A stretch of 64,000 nt of DNA, from the NCBI GenBank assembly GCA_016716365.1, contig JADJWM010000007.1, positions 319,185-383,184 of the forward strand, given 5' to 3'. The translations under genes and the position numbers were made by a program. The first letter of the stretch is position 1. Each line of letters starts with the position of its first letter. Source of the stretch: Chloracidobacterium sp. Lineage in GTDB: Bacteria; Acidobacteriota; Blastocatellia; Pyrinomonadales; Pyrinomonadaceae. Shown piece after piece: positions 28,833-36,375 of this stretch. The notes beneath the pieces were generated by a model. It was not told the DNA's origin, did no database searches, and saw nothing but the letters and a program-made list of their open reading frames with translations.

Positions 28833-29029
28833 TCTAAATGACCGGACAAGGGTGCATAAATGCAATTCCCAAAAGGCCTTAAACCTAAAATATAGCTTTC
28901 GCCCGTTTCCAAAGTCAATCAGTTCGTTGATGATTGCCTTTTGGGAACGCGGTTTTATCGGGGTTGTGGTTTTGGTTTGACGGTCCGCTATATTAGAATC
29001 ACGTAAGCTTTGATTGAGAGGAAAAATAA

Positions 29030-29425
29030 ATGAGTTCTGAAGCGCTCGGGATGGTCGAAACAAAGGGTTTTGTGGCTGCGGTCGAGAGTGCGGACGCGAT
29101 GGTCAAGGCCGCGAACGTCCAACTTCTCGGGAAGGAATACATCGGCGCCGGATATGTCACGATCTTTGTTCGCGGGGACGTCGGTGCGGTCAAGGCGGCG
29201 ACCGATGCCGGTGCCGCGGCGGCCCGAAGGGTCGGCGAACTGATCAGCGTCCATGTGATCCCGCGGCCCCACAACGAGGTTGAGCGGGTAATCCCGAAAG
29301 GCGGAAAAGTTGGCTACAGTCCCGACGAAAAGGCCATTTCCGGCGGCGGACGTCAGTTGACCTCGGGTGACGCCAGCTCAGGCGCGGCCGCCACCGCACA
29401 ATCCTCCAGATCAAAGACCAAATAG
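29030..29425 (+). CDS. Bacterial microcompartment hexameric shell protein (BMC-H), first copy
   Basis: 131 residues; GAGAGGAAA before ATG. A single BMC domain of the PduA/CcmK/EutM type: ALGMVETKGFVAAVESADAM, VKAANVQLLGKEYIGAGY, VTIFVRGDVGAVKAATDAGA, AVHVIPRPH-like VHVIPRPHNEV. The pore loop corresponding to KIGSG in PduA reads YIGAG, so its pore lining is small and uncharged. About 40 extra C-terminal residues rich in Gly, Ser and Ala follow the domain. First gene of the microcompartment operon. Confidence 0.96.
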   Translation: MSSEALGMVETKGFVAAVESADAMVKAANVQLLGKEYIGAGYVTIFVRGDVGAVKAATDAGAAAARRVGELISVHVIPRPHNEVERVIPKGGKVGYSPDEKAISGGGRQLTSGDASSGAAATAQSSRSKTK

Positions 29426-29491
29426 GCTTAGCGGCTGCGTTCGGCGTTTAGTCGGACGACCGGATATATCGCCTGAGCGGGTTCTACGTCA

Positions 29492-31213
29492 ATGGGGGAT
29501 ACCGATCTCACTTCACAACAGGAAGCCAGGGATGCCGTAGAGGCTGCCCATCGGGCTTTTCTGACCATCGAACGTTTCGATCAGGCTCGGATAGACGAGA
29601 TCTGCGAGGCGATGGCGCACGCCGCCCTTGGCGATGCCGCTCGACTTGGCCAGCTTGCCAATGAGGAGACCGGCTTTGGAAAGGCCGAGGACAAGCGGGA
29701 GAAGAACCGATTCGCGGCCGAAGATGTTTGGACCTACTTCCGCGAACTTAAAACCGTTGGTGTCGTCTCTGAATCGAAGACCGTCGTCGAGATCGCATCT
29801 CCGCGCGGTGTAGTTGCCGCTATAATCCCCTCGACCAACCCGACCTCGACCGCGATCTTCAAGATCATCATCGCGATCAAGTCCCGTAACTCCATAGTTT
29901 TATCGCCGCATCCATCGGCCGCGCGGTGCATCGCCGAGACCGCCCGGATCATGCGCGATGCCGGCGTCAGGCAAGGGCTTCCGGCCGAGGCGATAATCTG
30001 TCTTACAAACTCGACCATTCAAGGCACCGAGAGCCTGATGCAGCATAAGAAGACGGCCGTGATCCTCGCCACCGGCGGGATCGGGCTCGTTCGGGCGGCA
30101 TACTCATCCGGAAAGCCGGCTTTCGGCGTCGGCCCGGGAAATGTGCCCGTCTTTGTCGAGCGGTCCGCGGATATTCAAAAGGCCGTCTCGGACATACTTG
30201 CCGGGACCTGTTTTGATAACGGGACGATCTGCGCATCAGAGCAGTCTGTGGTCGTCGATGCACCCATCAGCAACGAAGTTCGCGAGCAGTTCAAAGCCCA
30301 GGGCGGCCATTTCTTAAGTCCTGCGGAGGCAGATGCCGTCGCCGGCGTTCTTTTGACGCCTCAGCGGACCCTGAATCCCGGCATCGTGGGAAAATCGGCG
30401 GAGTATATCGCTAATCTTGCGGGCATCACGATCCCGGCCGGTACAAGATGCCTGATCGCCGATTGCGGCGGCGTTGGCCGTGATTTCCCGTGGTCGATCG
30501 AGAAGCTGTCGCCCACACTTGCGTTCTTTGTGGCCGACGGCGTAGAGAATGGAGCGAACCGCTGCGAAGAGGTCCTGCGGTTCGGCGGGATGGGCCACAC
30601 GGCCGGAATGCACACCCGCGACCGGGCGGCGGCGATCCGTTTCGGCCAGCAGATGCCGGCCGCGCGAGTAGTGATCAATTCGCCGACGACACACGGAGCG
30701 ATCGGCCTTACGACCGACCTCCCTCCGTCCATGACGCTCGGATGCGGGTCGTGGGGCGGGAACGTGACTTCCGACAACATTTCCCCGCTTCACTTAATGG
30801 ACATCAAGAGGGTCGCTTTCGAATCAAAGCCGCTAGGTGTCGCGGCTGCAAAGCGGTCGCCGGGCCTGGCAGGCACCGCTCAACCGTCCGCCGCTTTGCC
30901 GAAACGAGAGCAGATCGCGGCGATCGTGGACAGTTTCCTGAGCAAGAAGCTCGCCGAGGAACCGGAGCCGCCGAAGGCCTCGGCTCCGGCTGCCAGCGAG
31001 CCGCCGTCCCCGGTCCGCACAGTGATCCATGAGTTGAGGCCGATCGCGGCCGATGAGAATGGGACCAAACGCGAACCGGTCGATTTTGTCAGCGAGAGCG
31101 ACGTCCGCGAGGCGATCGAACGCGGAAAGAAGATCTACATCACGTCGAAAACGATCCTTACGCCCGCGGCCCGTGACCTTGGCGAAGAAAAGGAGGTATT
31201 TGCAAAGGTATAG
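29492..31213 (+). CDS. Microcompartment CoA-acylating aldehyde dehydrogenase with a long C-terminal extension
   Basis: 573 residues of the EutE/PduP type, which convert an aldehyde, CoA and NAD+ to acyl-CoA. Visible: PSTNPTSTAIFKIIIAIKS near 113-131, KPAFGVGPGNVPVFVE near 208-223, the catalytic Cys247 in GTICASEQ, and RFGGMGHTAGMHT near 363-375. The core ends near 445. Then come a linker, an amphipathic stretch KREQIAAIVDSFLSKKL (471-487) that looks like an encapsulation peptide, a Pro/Ala linker, and a C-terminal segment (about 528-573) with ILTPAARDLGEE, similar from memory to the N-terminal part of EutT-like proteins. The N-terminal encapsulation peptide of PduP is absent. Confidence 0.92.
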   Translation: MGDTDLTSQQEARDAVEAAHRAFLTIERFDQARIDEICEAMAHAALGDAARLGQLANEETGFGKAEDKREKNRFAAEDVWTYFRELKTVGVVSESKTVVEIASPRGVVAAIIPSTNPTSTAIFKIIIAIKSRNSIVLSPHPSAARCIAETARIMRDAGVRQGLPAEAIICLTNSTIQGTESLMQHKKTAVILATGGIGLVRAAYSSGKPAFGVGPGNVPVFVERSADIQKAVSDILAGTCFDNGTICASEQSVVVDAPISNEVREQFKAQGGHFLSPAEADAVAGVLLTPQRTLNPGIVGKSAEYIANLAGITIPAGTRCLIADCGGVGRDFPWSIEKLSPTLAFFVADGVENGANRCEEVLRFGGMGHTAGMHTRDRAAAIRFGQQMPAARVVINSPTTHGAIGLTTDLPPSMTLGCGSWGGNVTSDNISPLHLMDIKRVAFESKPLGVAAAKRSPGLAGTAQPSAALPKREQIAAIVDSFLSKKLAEEPEPPKASAPAASEPPSPVRTVIHELRPIAADENGTKREPVDFVSESDVREAIERGKKIYITSKTILTPAARDLGEEKEVFAKV

Positions 31214-31219
31214 GATCAA

Positions 31220-31852
31220 ATGAAACGAGTGTTGGTTCTCATTGCTTTTGTTTCGGTGTTTGGGATGCAGCCTGCGGCCCAGACAGCGGTGCCGGCAGTC
31301 CCGGATCCGGTCACGGTCGGGCTTCTGATCGACAATTCCGGATCGTATCGTTCTATCTTTGAGCGGGTCATCAAGTCCGCGAATGCGATCATAGAAGAAC
31401 TAAAAGAGAGTGACCAGGCCTTTGTCATTACCTTTGTCGATACGCCGAAGATCGTGGTTCGCCAGGATATCACCGGAAATAAAGCGGACCTGCGGGACGC
31501 GGTCGAAAATATGTTCATTGAGGGCGGACAGACAGCTTTGATCGACGGCGTGATGTCCGCAACGCGTTACTTCGATGAACATACAAAGCCGTCGGCCGAG
31601 GTCCCAAGGGTACTTTTGATCATTACCGACGGCGATGAACGTGGGAGCACCGCATCGATCGAAGAGGCGGTGCGGGCGCTGAAGAGTTCGGGCATCAGAG
31701 TACTGGTACTCGGGCTCTACGACGAAAAGATCTACCCGAAGCTGATCGACCGAATGATCAAGGAAACGAACGGAGCGAAGTTTGTACCGAAGACCCCGAA
31801 AGAGGTCCCCACGGCCGTCGAGGGCGTGATCAGTGCGATAAGGAGTAATTGA
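31220..31852 (+). CDS. Exported VWA-domain protein inside the microcompartment operon
   Basis: 210 residues, 6 bases after the dehydrogenase. Signal peptide (MKRVLVLIAFVSVFGMQPAA) then one von Willebrand A domain with a MIDAS motif (LLIDNSGSY), a second metal-site threonine region (IEGGQTALIDGV) and LLIITDGDERG. It is a short relative of the acidobacterial VWFA protein encoded at 32822-33901, which has DNSGS and IEGGQTAIIDAV at the matching places but carries extra N- and C-terminal regions. Why an exported metal-binding adhesion-type domain sits in a cytosolic microcompartment operon is not clear. Confidence 0.85.
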   Translation: MKRVLVLIAFVSVFGMQPAAQTAVPAVPDPVTVGLLIDNSGSYRSIFERVIKSANAIIEELKESDQAFVITFVDTPKIVVRQDITGNKADLRDAVENMFIEGGQTALIDGVMSATRYFDEHTKPSAEVPRVLLIITDGDERGSTASIEEAVRALKSSGIRVLVLGLYDEKIYPKLIDRMIKETNGAKFVPKTPKEVPTAVEGVISAIRSN

Positions 31853-31864
31853 CCCGAGCGATTG

Positions 31865-32290
31865 ATGCCCGAAGCGATCCTTGAAAAAGAGTTGTGCTCA
31901 TCCTGCGGTTCCGACGTACGCGAGGGTTCCCAGTTCTGTTACAACTGCGGTGAAGCGGTTGGTTCGGGGCCTCCCCCACCCGCCATCCTAAAACCGGACG
32001 AACCGATCGACTCTCCGCCGATCGGGCCGCCCGGGACGCGGCTTCGGGGTCCGTCGGCTCCAAAACGAATGGCCACCTCCGACGGTCTGATCAAGGCCGG
32101 ACCAGGGAGGCCCGAACAGAGAAAAAGGCCCGCTGCCACTAGACCGGAAACCCGGCCGGGTCGAAATGAAAAGATCGAGATCGAGTGGGTAGAACCCGGA
32201 AGGTCCCCGTCGATCCGATTAATGATAACCGCCCTTGTTCTCGCGTTTTTTGTCGGGTTGATGCTGTTGGCGGCAGTGGTCCTGAAGTAG
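31865..32290 (+). CDS. Zinc-ribbon protein with a C-terminal membrane anchor
   Basis: 141 residues from ATG 31865, 12 bases after the VWA gene. The N-terminal zinc ribbon is CSSC, then CYNC (KELCSSCGSDVREGSQFCYNC spans about residues 9-29). A Pro/Arg/Lys-rich disordered middle follows, then one C-terminal helix (LMITALVLAFFVGLMLLAAV). Tail-anchored zinc ribbons are common and of mixed function. In this operon it could tie the shell or its enzyme to the membrane (inference only). Confidence 0.75.
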   Translation: MPEAILEKELCSSCGSDVREGSQFCYNCGEAVGSGPPPPAILKPDEPIDSPPIGPPGTRLRGPSAPKRMATSDGLIKAGPGRPEQRKRPAATRPETRPGRNEKIEIEWVEPGRSPSIRLMITALVLAFFVGLMLLAAVVLK

Positions 32291-32301
32291 CCTTTCGACC
32301 A

Positions 32302-32406
32302 ATGGAAATTGCTATCGGCGTTTTCTTTCTTGCGATCCTCTGCGGCGTGCTGCTGTTCGCCGCACTCATCGTGCTTTACAAACTGGCCAGGCGGAGAGGA
32401 AAATAG
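32302..32406 (+). CDS. 34-residue single-helix membrane protein in the microcompartment operon
   Basis: ATG 32302 lies 11 bases after the zinc-ribbon gene and the stop is 18 bases before the second shell gene. The product is a short negative or neutral N-terminus (MEI), one helix (AIGVFFLAILCGVLLFAALI) and a basic end (YKLARRRGK), so the C-terminus should be cytosolic. No ribosome site stands out. A real gene is supported by its tight fit between two genes and its clean membrane-protein build; no known family is recognised. Confidence 0.55.
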   Translation: MEIAIGVFFLAILCGVLLFAALIVLYKLARRRGK

Positions 32407-32424
32407 CTGCCGGCCCATCATTTT

Positions 32425-32745
32425 ATGCAGGCACTCGGAATGATCGAATGTTTTGGACTCGTCGCAATGATCGAGGCGGCGGACGCGATGGTCAAGGCCG
32501 CCAACGTAGAGCTTATCGGCTATGAAAAAGTAGATGCCGGGTTGGTGACCGCGATAGTTCGCGGTGAGGTCGGTGCGGTCAAAGCCGCGGTCGAGGCGGG
32601 TGCCGCCGCGGCCCGCAAGGTTGGTACCGTCACCGCGGTGCACGTGATCCCGAGGCCTCACAGCGAGGTTCCGTCGGGCATCCCGGTCATCGAGACAGGC
32701 GAAACGAATCGAAAGAAAATATCGGGTTCGGTGCCTGAAAAGTAA
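32425..32745 (+). CDS. Bacterial microcompartment hexameric shell protein (BMC-H), second copy
   Basis: 106 residues. BMC domain with ALGMIECFGLVAMIEAADAM, VKAANVELIGYEKVDAGLV, AIVRGEVGAVKAAVEAGAAA and VHVIPRPHSEV. The pore loop reads KVDAG, so an acidic residue lines the pore, unlike YIGAG in the first copy; the two shells would select different small molecules. The C-terminal extension is short and basic. It is the last gene of the operon and a strong terminator follows. No BMC-P pentamer or BMC-T gene is in the window. Confidence 0.96.
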   Translation: MQALGMIECFGLVAMIEAADAMVKAANVELIGYEKVDAGLVTAIVRGEVGAVKAAVEAGAAAARKVGTVTAVHVIPRPHSEVPSGIPVIETGETNRKKISGSVPEK

Positions 32746-32752
32746 CAAGAAA

Positions 32753-32776
32753 GCCGCCGTTATCGGCGGCCTTTTA
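32753..32776 (+). terminator. Terminator of the microcompartment operon
   Basis: A 7-bp G+C stem (GCCGCCG with CGGCGGC), loop TTAT, then CTTTTACTTT. The flanking AAGAAA and TTTCTT can extend the stem, so it may also serve the convergent VWA gene. Confidence 0.85.
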
Positions 32777-32821
32777 CTTTCTTGCCTTTGAGAATGAGAA
32801 TTGAGGCCGGCAGAACGCCCA

Positions 32822-33901
32822 CTAATTCGGCTTGGTCGTTGCGGGTGTCGCTGCGGCCGGTTGTTCGTTTTCAGCCGTTCGCCCTGCCTTCGTGATCGCG
32901 ATCCTCTTCTGCTTACCCGGACCGTCATCGATGGAAACCCTTATGTTCCTGTAGGTGCCGTCCTTTCTATCATTGGTCGGGATGTAGCCGATCGAATACT
33001 GAAGACGCAATTCGGAACCGATCTCCTGGGCGATGCCGGGCAGTTCGGAAACCGCGTTCGGGAAATAGGCCCTGCCGCCGGTTTCGGTTGCAAGCCGCTG
33101 AAGGAATGCCTTCGCCTTTGACTGCGGGCTCTTCGATATGAAACCACCCTCCTTACTCAGGTCGTTGACGAACCCGATCGCGAAGATCTGTACATCCGAC
33201 TCGCGAAGCATTTCGAATAACTGAGCCTCGGAGTAATAGCTGTCCCGGTCTTCTCCGTCAGAAACGATGATCAGGGCCCGGCGTTTCTTATCTTCCTTAC
33301 CTCGCTCCTTCTCATACTCGCTTACCTTTTCGGCAGCGAGATACACCGCGTCGATGATCGCGGTTTGGCCGCCCTCGATATACAGATTATCGAGTGCATC
33401 GTTCAGATAGGACTTATTAGTCGTGAAATTCTGCTCGATCGTGATCTTATCGCGGCTTACGAAACGTATGACGATCGTCTCGTCCATCGGTTTGTTGGCC
33501 CCGACGAGGATCTTGCCGGCCTCGATCACCTTCTCAAGCTGTTGGCGAAGGGAGCCTGAATTGTCGATAACGAGGCCGTAGTTGGTCGGGACCTCCGAGA
33601 ACGAGAAGAAGTCGATCCGCTGGAGGACGTTATCTTCGTAGATCTTGAAATCGTTCTGAGCCAGTCCCGTTATCGGCCGATTGTTTCGGTCGACGACTCG
33701 CACGTTAAGGTTCACGAGTTCGGTATCGACGGTGATGACGCCTTCTTCTTCCTTGATCACCGGCGGAGTTGGAGTTGGCTTGGCGGACGACGCCGTATTT
33801 GCCCCTGTTTTGCTCTGAGCTGAGGTTCGAATTGAATTATCGATCAGGACCGCGCCTAAAATGAGGAAAAAAAGGGCAGGTATAAAGAGAAAACGATTCA
33901 T
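32822..33901 (-). CDS. Exported VWFA-related acidobacterial protein, copy A
   Basis: 359 residues from ATG 33901. N-terminal signal or anchor helix (FLFIPALFFLILGAVLI), a beta domain (VDTELVNLNVRVVDRNNRPI, TGLAQNDFKIYEDN) typical of the acidobacterial VWFA family (TIGR03436 type), then the VWA domain with MIDAS (LVIDNSGSL), IEGGQTAIIDAVYLAAEK and LIIVSDGEDRDSYYS, and a family end (LRLQYSIGYIPTNDRKDGTY). These proteins are abundant in Acidobacteria; their function is unknown. It faces the microcompartment operon tail to tail and shares its VWA core with the VWA gene of that operon. Confidence 0.88.
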   Translation of the reverse strand: MNRFLFIPALFFLILGAVLIDNSIRTSAQSKTGANTASSAKPTPTPPVIKEEEGVITVDTELVNLNVRVVDRNNRPITGLAQNDFKIYEDNVLQRIDFFSFSEVPTNYGLVIDNSGSLRQQLEKVIEAGKILVGANKPMDETIVIRFVSRDKITIEQNFTTNKSYLNDALDNLYIEGGQTAIIDAVYLAAEKVSEYEKERGKEDKKRRALIIVSDGEDRDSYYSEAQLFEMLRESDVQIFAIGFVNDLSKEGGFISKSPQSKAKAFLQRLATETGGRAYFPNAVSELPGIAQEIGSELRLQYSIGYIPTNDRKDGTYRNIRVSIDDGPGKQKRIAITKAGRTAENEQPAAATPATTKPN

Positions 33902-33917
33902 ATGGCCGTTGTTCCGT

Positions 33918-34922
33918 CTATCTGTAATTGGAGGCCGGTGTCGCGTAGTAGCCCTCGCGGCCTCGCACACTTAGACGCTGAAAACCGCGTGGCTGTTTGA
34001 CGCGAACTTTCACCTTACGCCATTTCCCGTCGGGCCGAAAATCGGTTGGAGTATAGCCGATCGAGTATTGGTGGCGCAGCTCGAGGGCGATCCTTTCGAA
34101 GATCTCTTCCATTTCGACGTTACTTGTAGGATAGAACGCTTTTCCGCCGGTCACCGAGGTCAGTTCGTCAAGAAACGCCTGGCCTTGCATGCCGATCGAA
34201 CTGCCGGCATCGCCCGAATCGAGGATCCCGACGGCATAAGTGACAACATCCGATTCCTTCATCAAACGCCTTACTTCGCCGAAATTGTACCGCGAGGCAT
34301 TATCCTGTCCATCGCTGATGATCAGGAGGGCACGCTTCTGATGAGCGCCCCGGGTGACGCGTTCGATGCCGAGATAGACGGCGTCGTAGAGAGCAGTGTT
34401 TTGCTTAGGCTGAACCAGCGTGAGTTTGTCGAGCAGTGCGTCGCCGTCCCGGGTTCGGTCGAGCAGGAGTTGGGCCCGGCTGTTGAACGCTATCAGGAAA
34501 TACTCATCGGAAGGGTGACTGGAAGCCACAAACTTACTTAATGCATTCTTTGCTCTAAGGACCTTTTGACCACTCATCGAACCGGAAACGTCAAAAAGGA
34601 CACCTATCGAGACCGGGGCGTCGCTATCACTGAAAAAGGTGATCTCCTGTTCCTGATTGTTGTCAATTATCGTGAAGGCACTTTTAGTCAAACCGGAAAC
34701 GTAGCGCCCGTAAAGGTCCGTAACGGTCAGGGTGAGCGTGACAAGGTCCGTCCGGATCGGGATCGGCCTTGTGATGTCGTCATCAGGTGGCGTGGGCTCA
34801 GGTGTCTGCGAGACTGCAACGCCCGACACGCAAAAAAGGACAAGCGACATCCAGGCCGCCTCCTTCAAAGCCTTTAGGATGGTCGGGAAGAAACGACCCG
34901 AGGAGTAACTGAGTTCATTCAT
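33918..34922 (-). CDS. Exported VWFA-related acidobacterial protein, copy B
   Basis: 334 residues from ATG 34922 (MNELSYSSGRF). Signal helix (AAWMSLVLFCVSGVAVSQ), the family beta domain (TDLVTLTLTVTDLYGRYVSG, AFTIIDNNQEQEI), a VWA domain with a classic MIDAS (VLFDVSGSMSG), QNTALYDAVYLG and LLIISDGQDNASR, and the family end (LRHQYSIGYTPTDFRPDG). It is 16 bases upstream of copy A on the same strand, so the two are probably one operon. Copy B has DVSGS where copy A has DNSGS, so they are not recent duplicates. Confidence 0.88.
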   Translation of the reverse strand: MNELSYSSGRFFPTILKALKEAAWMSLVLFCVSGVAVSQTPEPTPPDDDITRPIPIRTDLVTLTLTVTDLYGRYVSGLTKSAFTIIDNNQEQEITFFSDSDAPVSIGVLFDVSGSMSGQKVLRAKNALSKFVASSHPSDEYFLIAFNSRAQLLLDRTRDGDALLDKLTLVQPKQNTALYDAVYLGIERVTRGAHQKRALLIISDGQDNASRYNFGEVRRLMKESDVVTYAVGILDSGDAGSSIGMQGQAFLDELTSVTGGKAFYPTSNVEMEEIFERIALELRHQYSIGYTPTDFRPDGKWRKVKVRVKQPRGFQRLSVRGREGYYATPASNYR

Positions 34923-35113
34923 TGGATCACAATCAATATTAGGTGACCTAAACGACTTTTCGCAAGACAATTTTTCGATGTATCGTAAAAGAAAATGGTT
35001 GTTCGGCATCCTTCGTTTTTGTATGATTCCAAATGGGCGCAACTTTCCTGAGTATTCGGCGTGAAAGCATTTTGGGATGCGCCGACATAAGCCGCACTCG
35101 ATCGAATTAAACA

Positions 35114-36346
35114 ATGTCCGAATTTATTTGCCGATTGGGAACGCCTTCGGGCGATATCGTCACGCGTATCGTTGAGGCCACGGCTGCCGATGATGCGCGC
35201 GTCCAGCTGGAAAAGGACGGGTTCAGGGTCTTCCAGATCACAGATGCATCCGGAGGTCTCTCGTCTGTGCTCCCGTTCGGCGGCTCAAAGAAAGGCCGGA
35301 TCAAACAGGCCGACTTTCTTCTTTTCAACCAGCAGCTATCGGCCCTTCTCCGAGCCGGCATCCCCGTCCTTCAGTCGATCAGCCTTCTAAAGTCGCGCTC
35401 TGGCTCGGCCAACCTTCGGGCCGTACTGGCCGATGTCGAGGAAAAGATCAAGAGCGGCGTGCCGCTTTCTGACGCTTTTGAAGCTCAGGGTGTTTTCCCC
35501 AAGATCTACACGGCCTCCATCTTATCGGGCGAAAAGAGCGGAGCACTTGATGACGTGCTGCTGCGGTTCGTCGATTACCTTCGCCGGAGCGTCGGCGTTT
35601 CGCGAAAACTCCGCGGTGCGCTTGCCTATCCGGCGTTCCTTCTTGTCGCCTCGGGCCTGATGGTTGCTTTCCTGACGCTTTACATCGTGCCGCGAATGTC
35701 AGAGCTGTTCAACAGCCTGAGTGCACAGCGGGGACTGCCGACCGTGACGGTCCTTGTCCTGGCCATTTCGAACGGGGTTGCTGCGAACGTTTGGTGGATC
35801 GCTCCGCTTATTCTGGTCTCGGCCGGGGCCCTTTTTGTTTGGCTTCGTACCGAAAGAGGCCGGCTTATGCTGCATCGCCTACTCTTGAAGATACCCGTCG
35901 GCGGCGTCCTGATCAGGAACATGGCGACCTCACAGCTTTCGCGGTCTCTTTCAACGCTTCTTTCGGGCGGCATTACGGTGCCCGATTCTTGGGAGATCGC
36001 CGCTCAGGCGCTGAACAACCTTGAACTCCGGCAGCGAAGCCAGGCAGTTTCGCACCTGATCCGCGAAGGGCACGGATTCACGCAGGCCTTGGAACAGACC
36101 GGCTGGCTGCCCGAATTGGCTCTGGATATGATCGGGATCGGCGAGAAATCCGGCAGCCTTCGAGAGATGCTCGATGAGGTTGCCAGCTTCTACGATGCCG
36201 AGGCAGAGGTCAGGCTCGAACAGCTCACCACACTTCTCGAACCGCTGATCCTGGTCTTCATGGCCGGCGTGGTCGTCGTGATCCTGCTGGCGATCTACCT
36301 GCCGATCATCCAAACGATCTCGGCAGGACCGATGAGCGGGCGTTAG
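35114..36346 (+). CDS. Type II secretion / type IV pilus inner-membrane platform protein (GspF/PilC family)
   Basis: 410 residues, the family's usual size. Two copies of the T2SF domain: LLFNQQLSALLRAGIPVLQS with GEKSGALDDVLLRF, and TSQLSRSLSTLLSGGITVPD with IGEKSGSLREMLDEV. Helices lie at about 174-195, 221-243 and 379-402. A short N-terminal domain (FICRLGTPSGDIVTRIVEAT) precedes. It is the membrane platform on which the ATPase encoded by the next gene acts. No pilin, secretin or prepilin peptidase gene lies nearby. Confidence 0.92.
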   Translation: MSEFICRLGTPSGDIVTRIVEATAADDARVQLEKDGFRVFQITDASGGLSSVLPFGGSKKGRIKQADFLLFNQQLSALLRAGIPVLQSISLLKSRSGSANLRAVLADVEEKIKSGVPLSDAFEAQGVFPKIYTASILSGEKSGALDDVLLRFVDYLRRSVGVSRKLRGALAYPAFLLVASGLMVAFLTLYIVPRMSELFNSLSAQRGLPTVTVLVLAISNGVAANVWWIAPLILVSAGALFVWLRTERGRLMLHRLLLKIPVGGVLIRNMATSQLSRSLSTLLSGGITVPDSWEIAAQALNNLELRQRSQAVSHLIREGHGFTQALEQTGWLPELALDMIGIGEKSGSLREMLDEVASFYDAEAEVRLEQLTTLLEPLILVFMAGVVVVILLAIYLPIIQTISAGPMSGR

Positions 36347-36375
36347 AATTTTTACACCCGATCGGCAGAAAAAAG

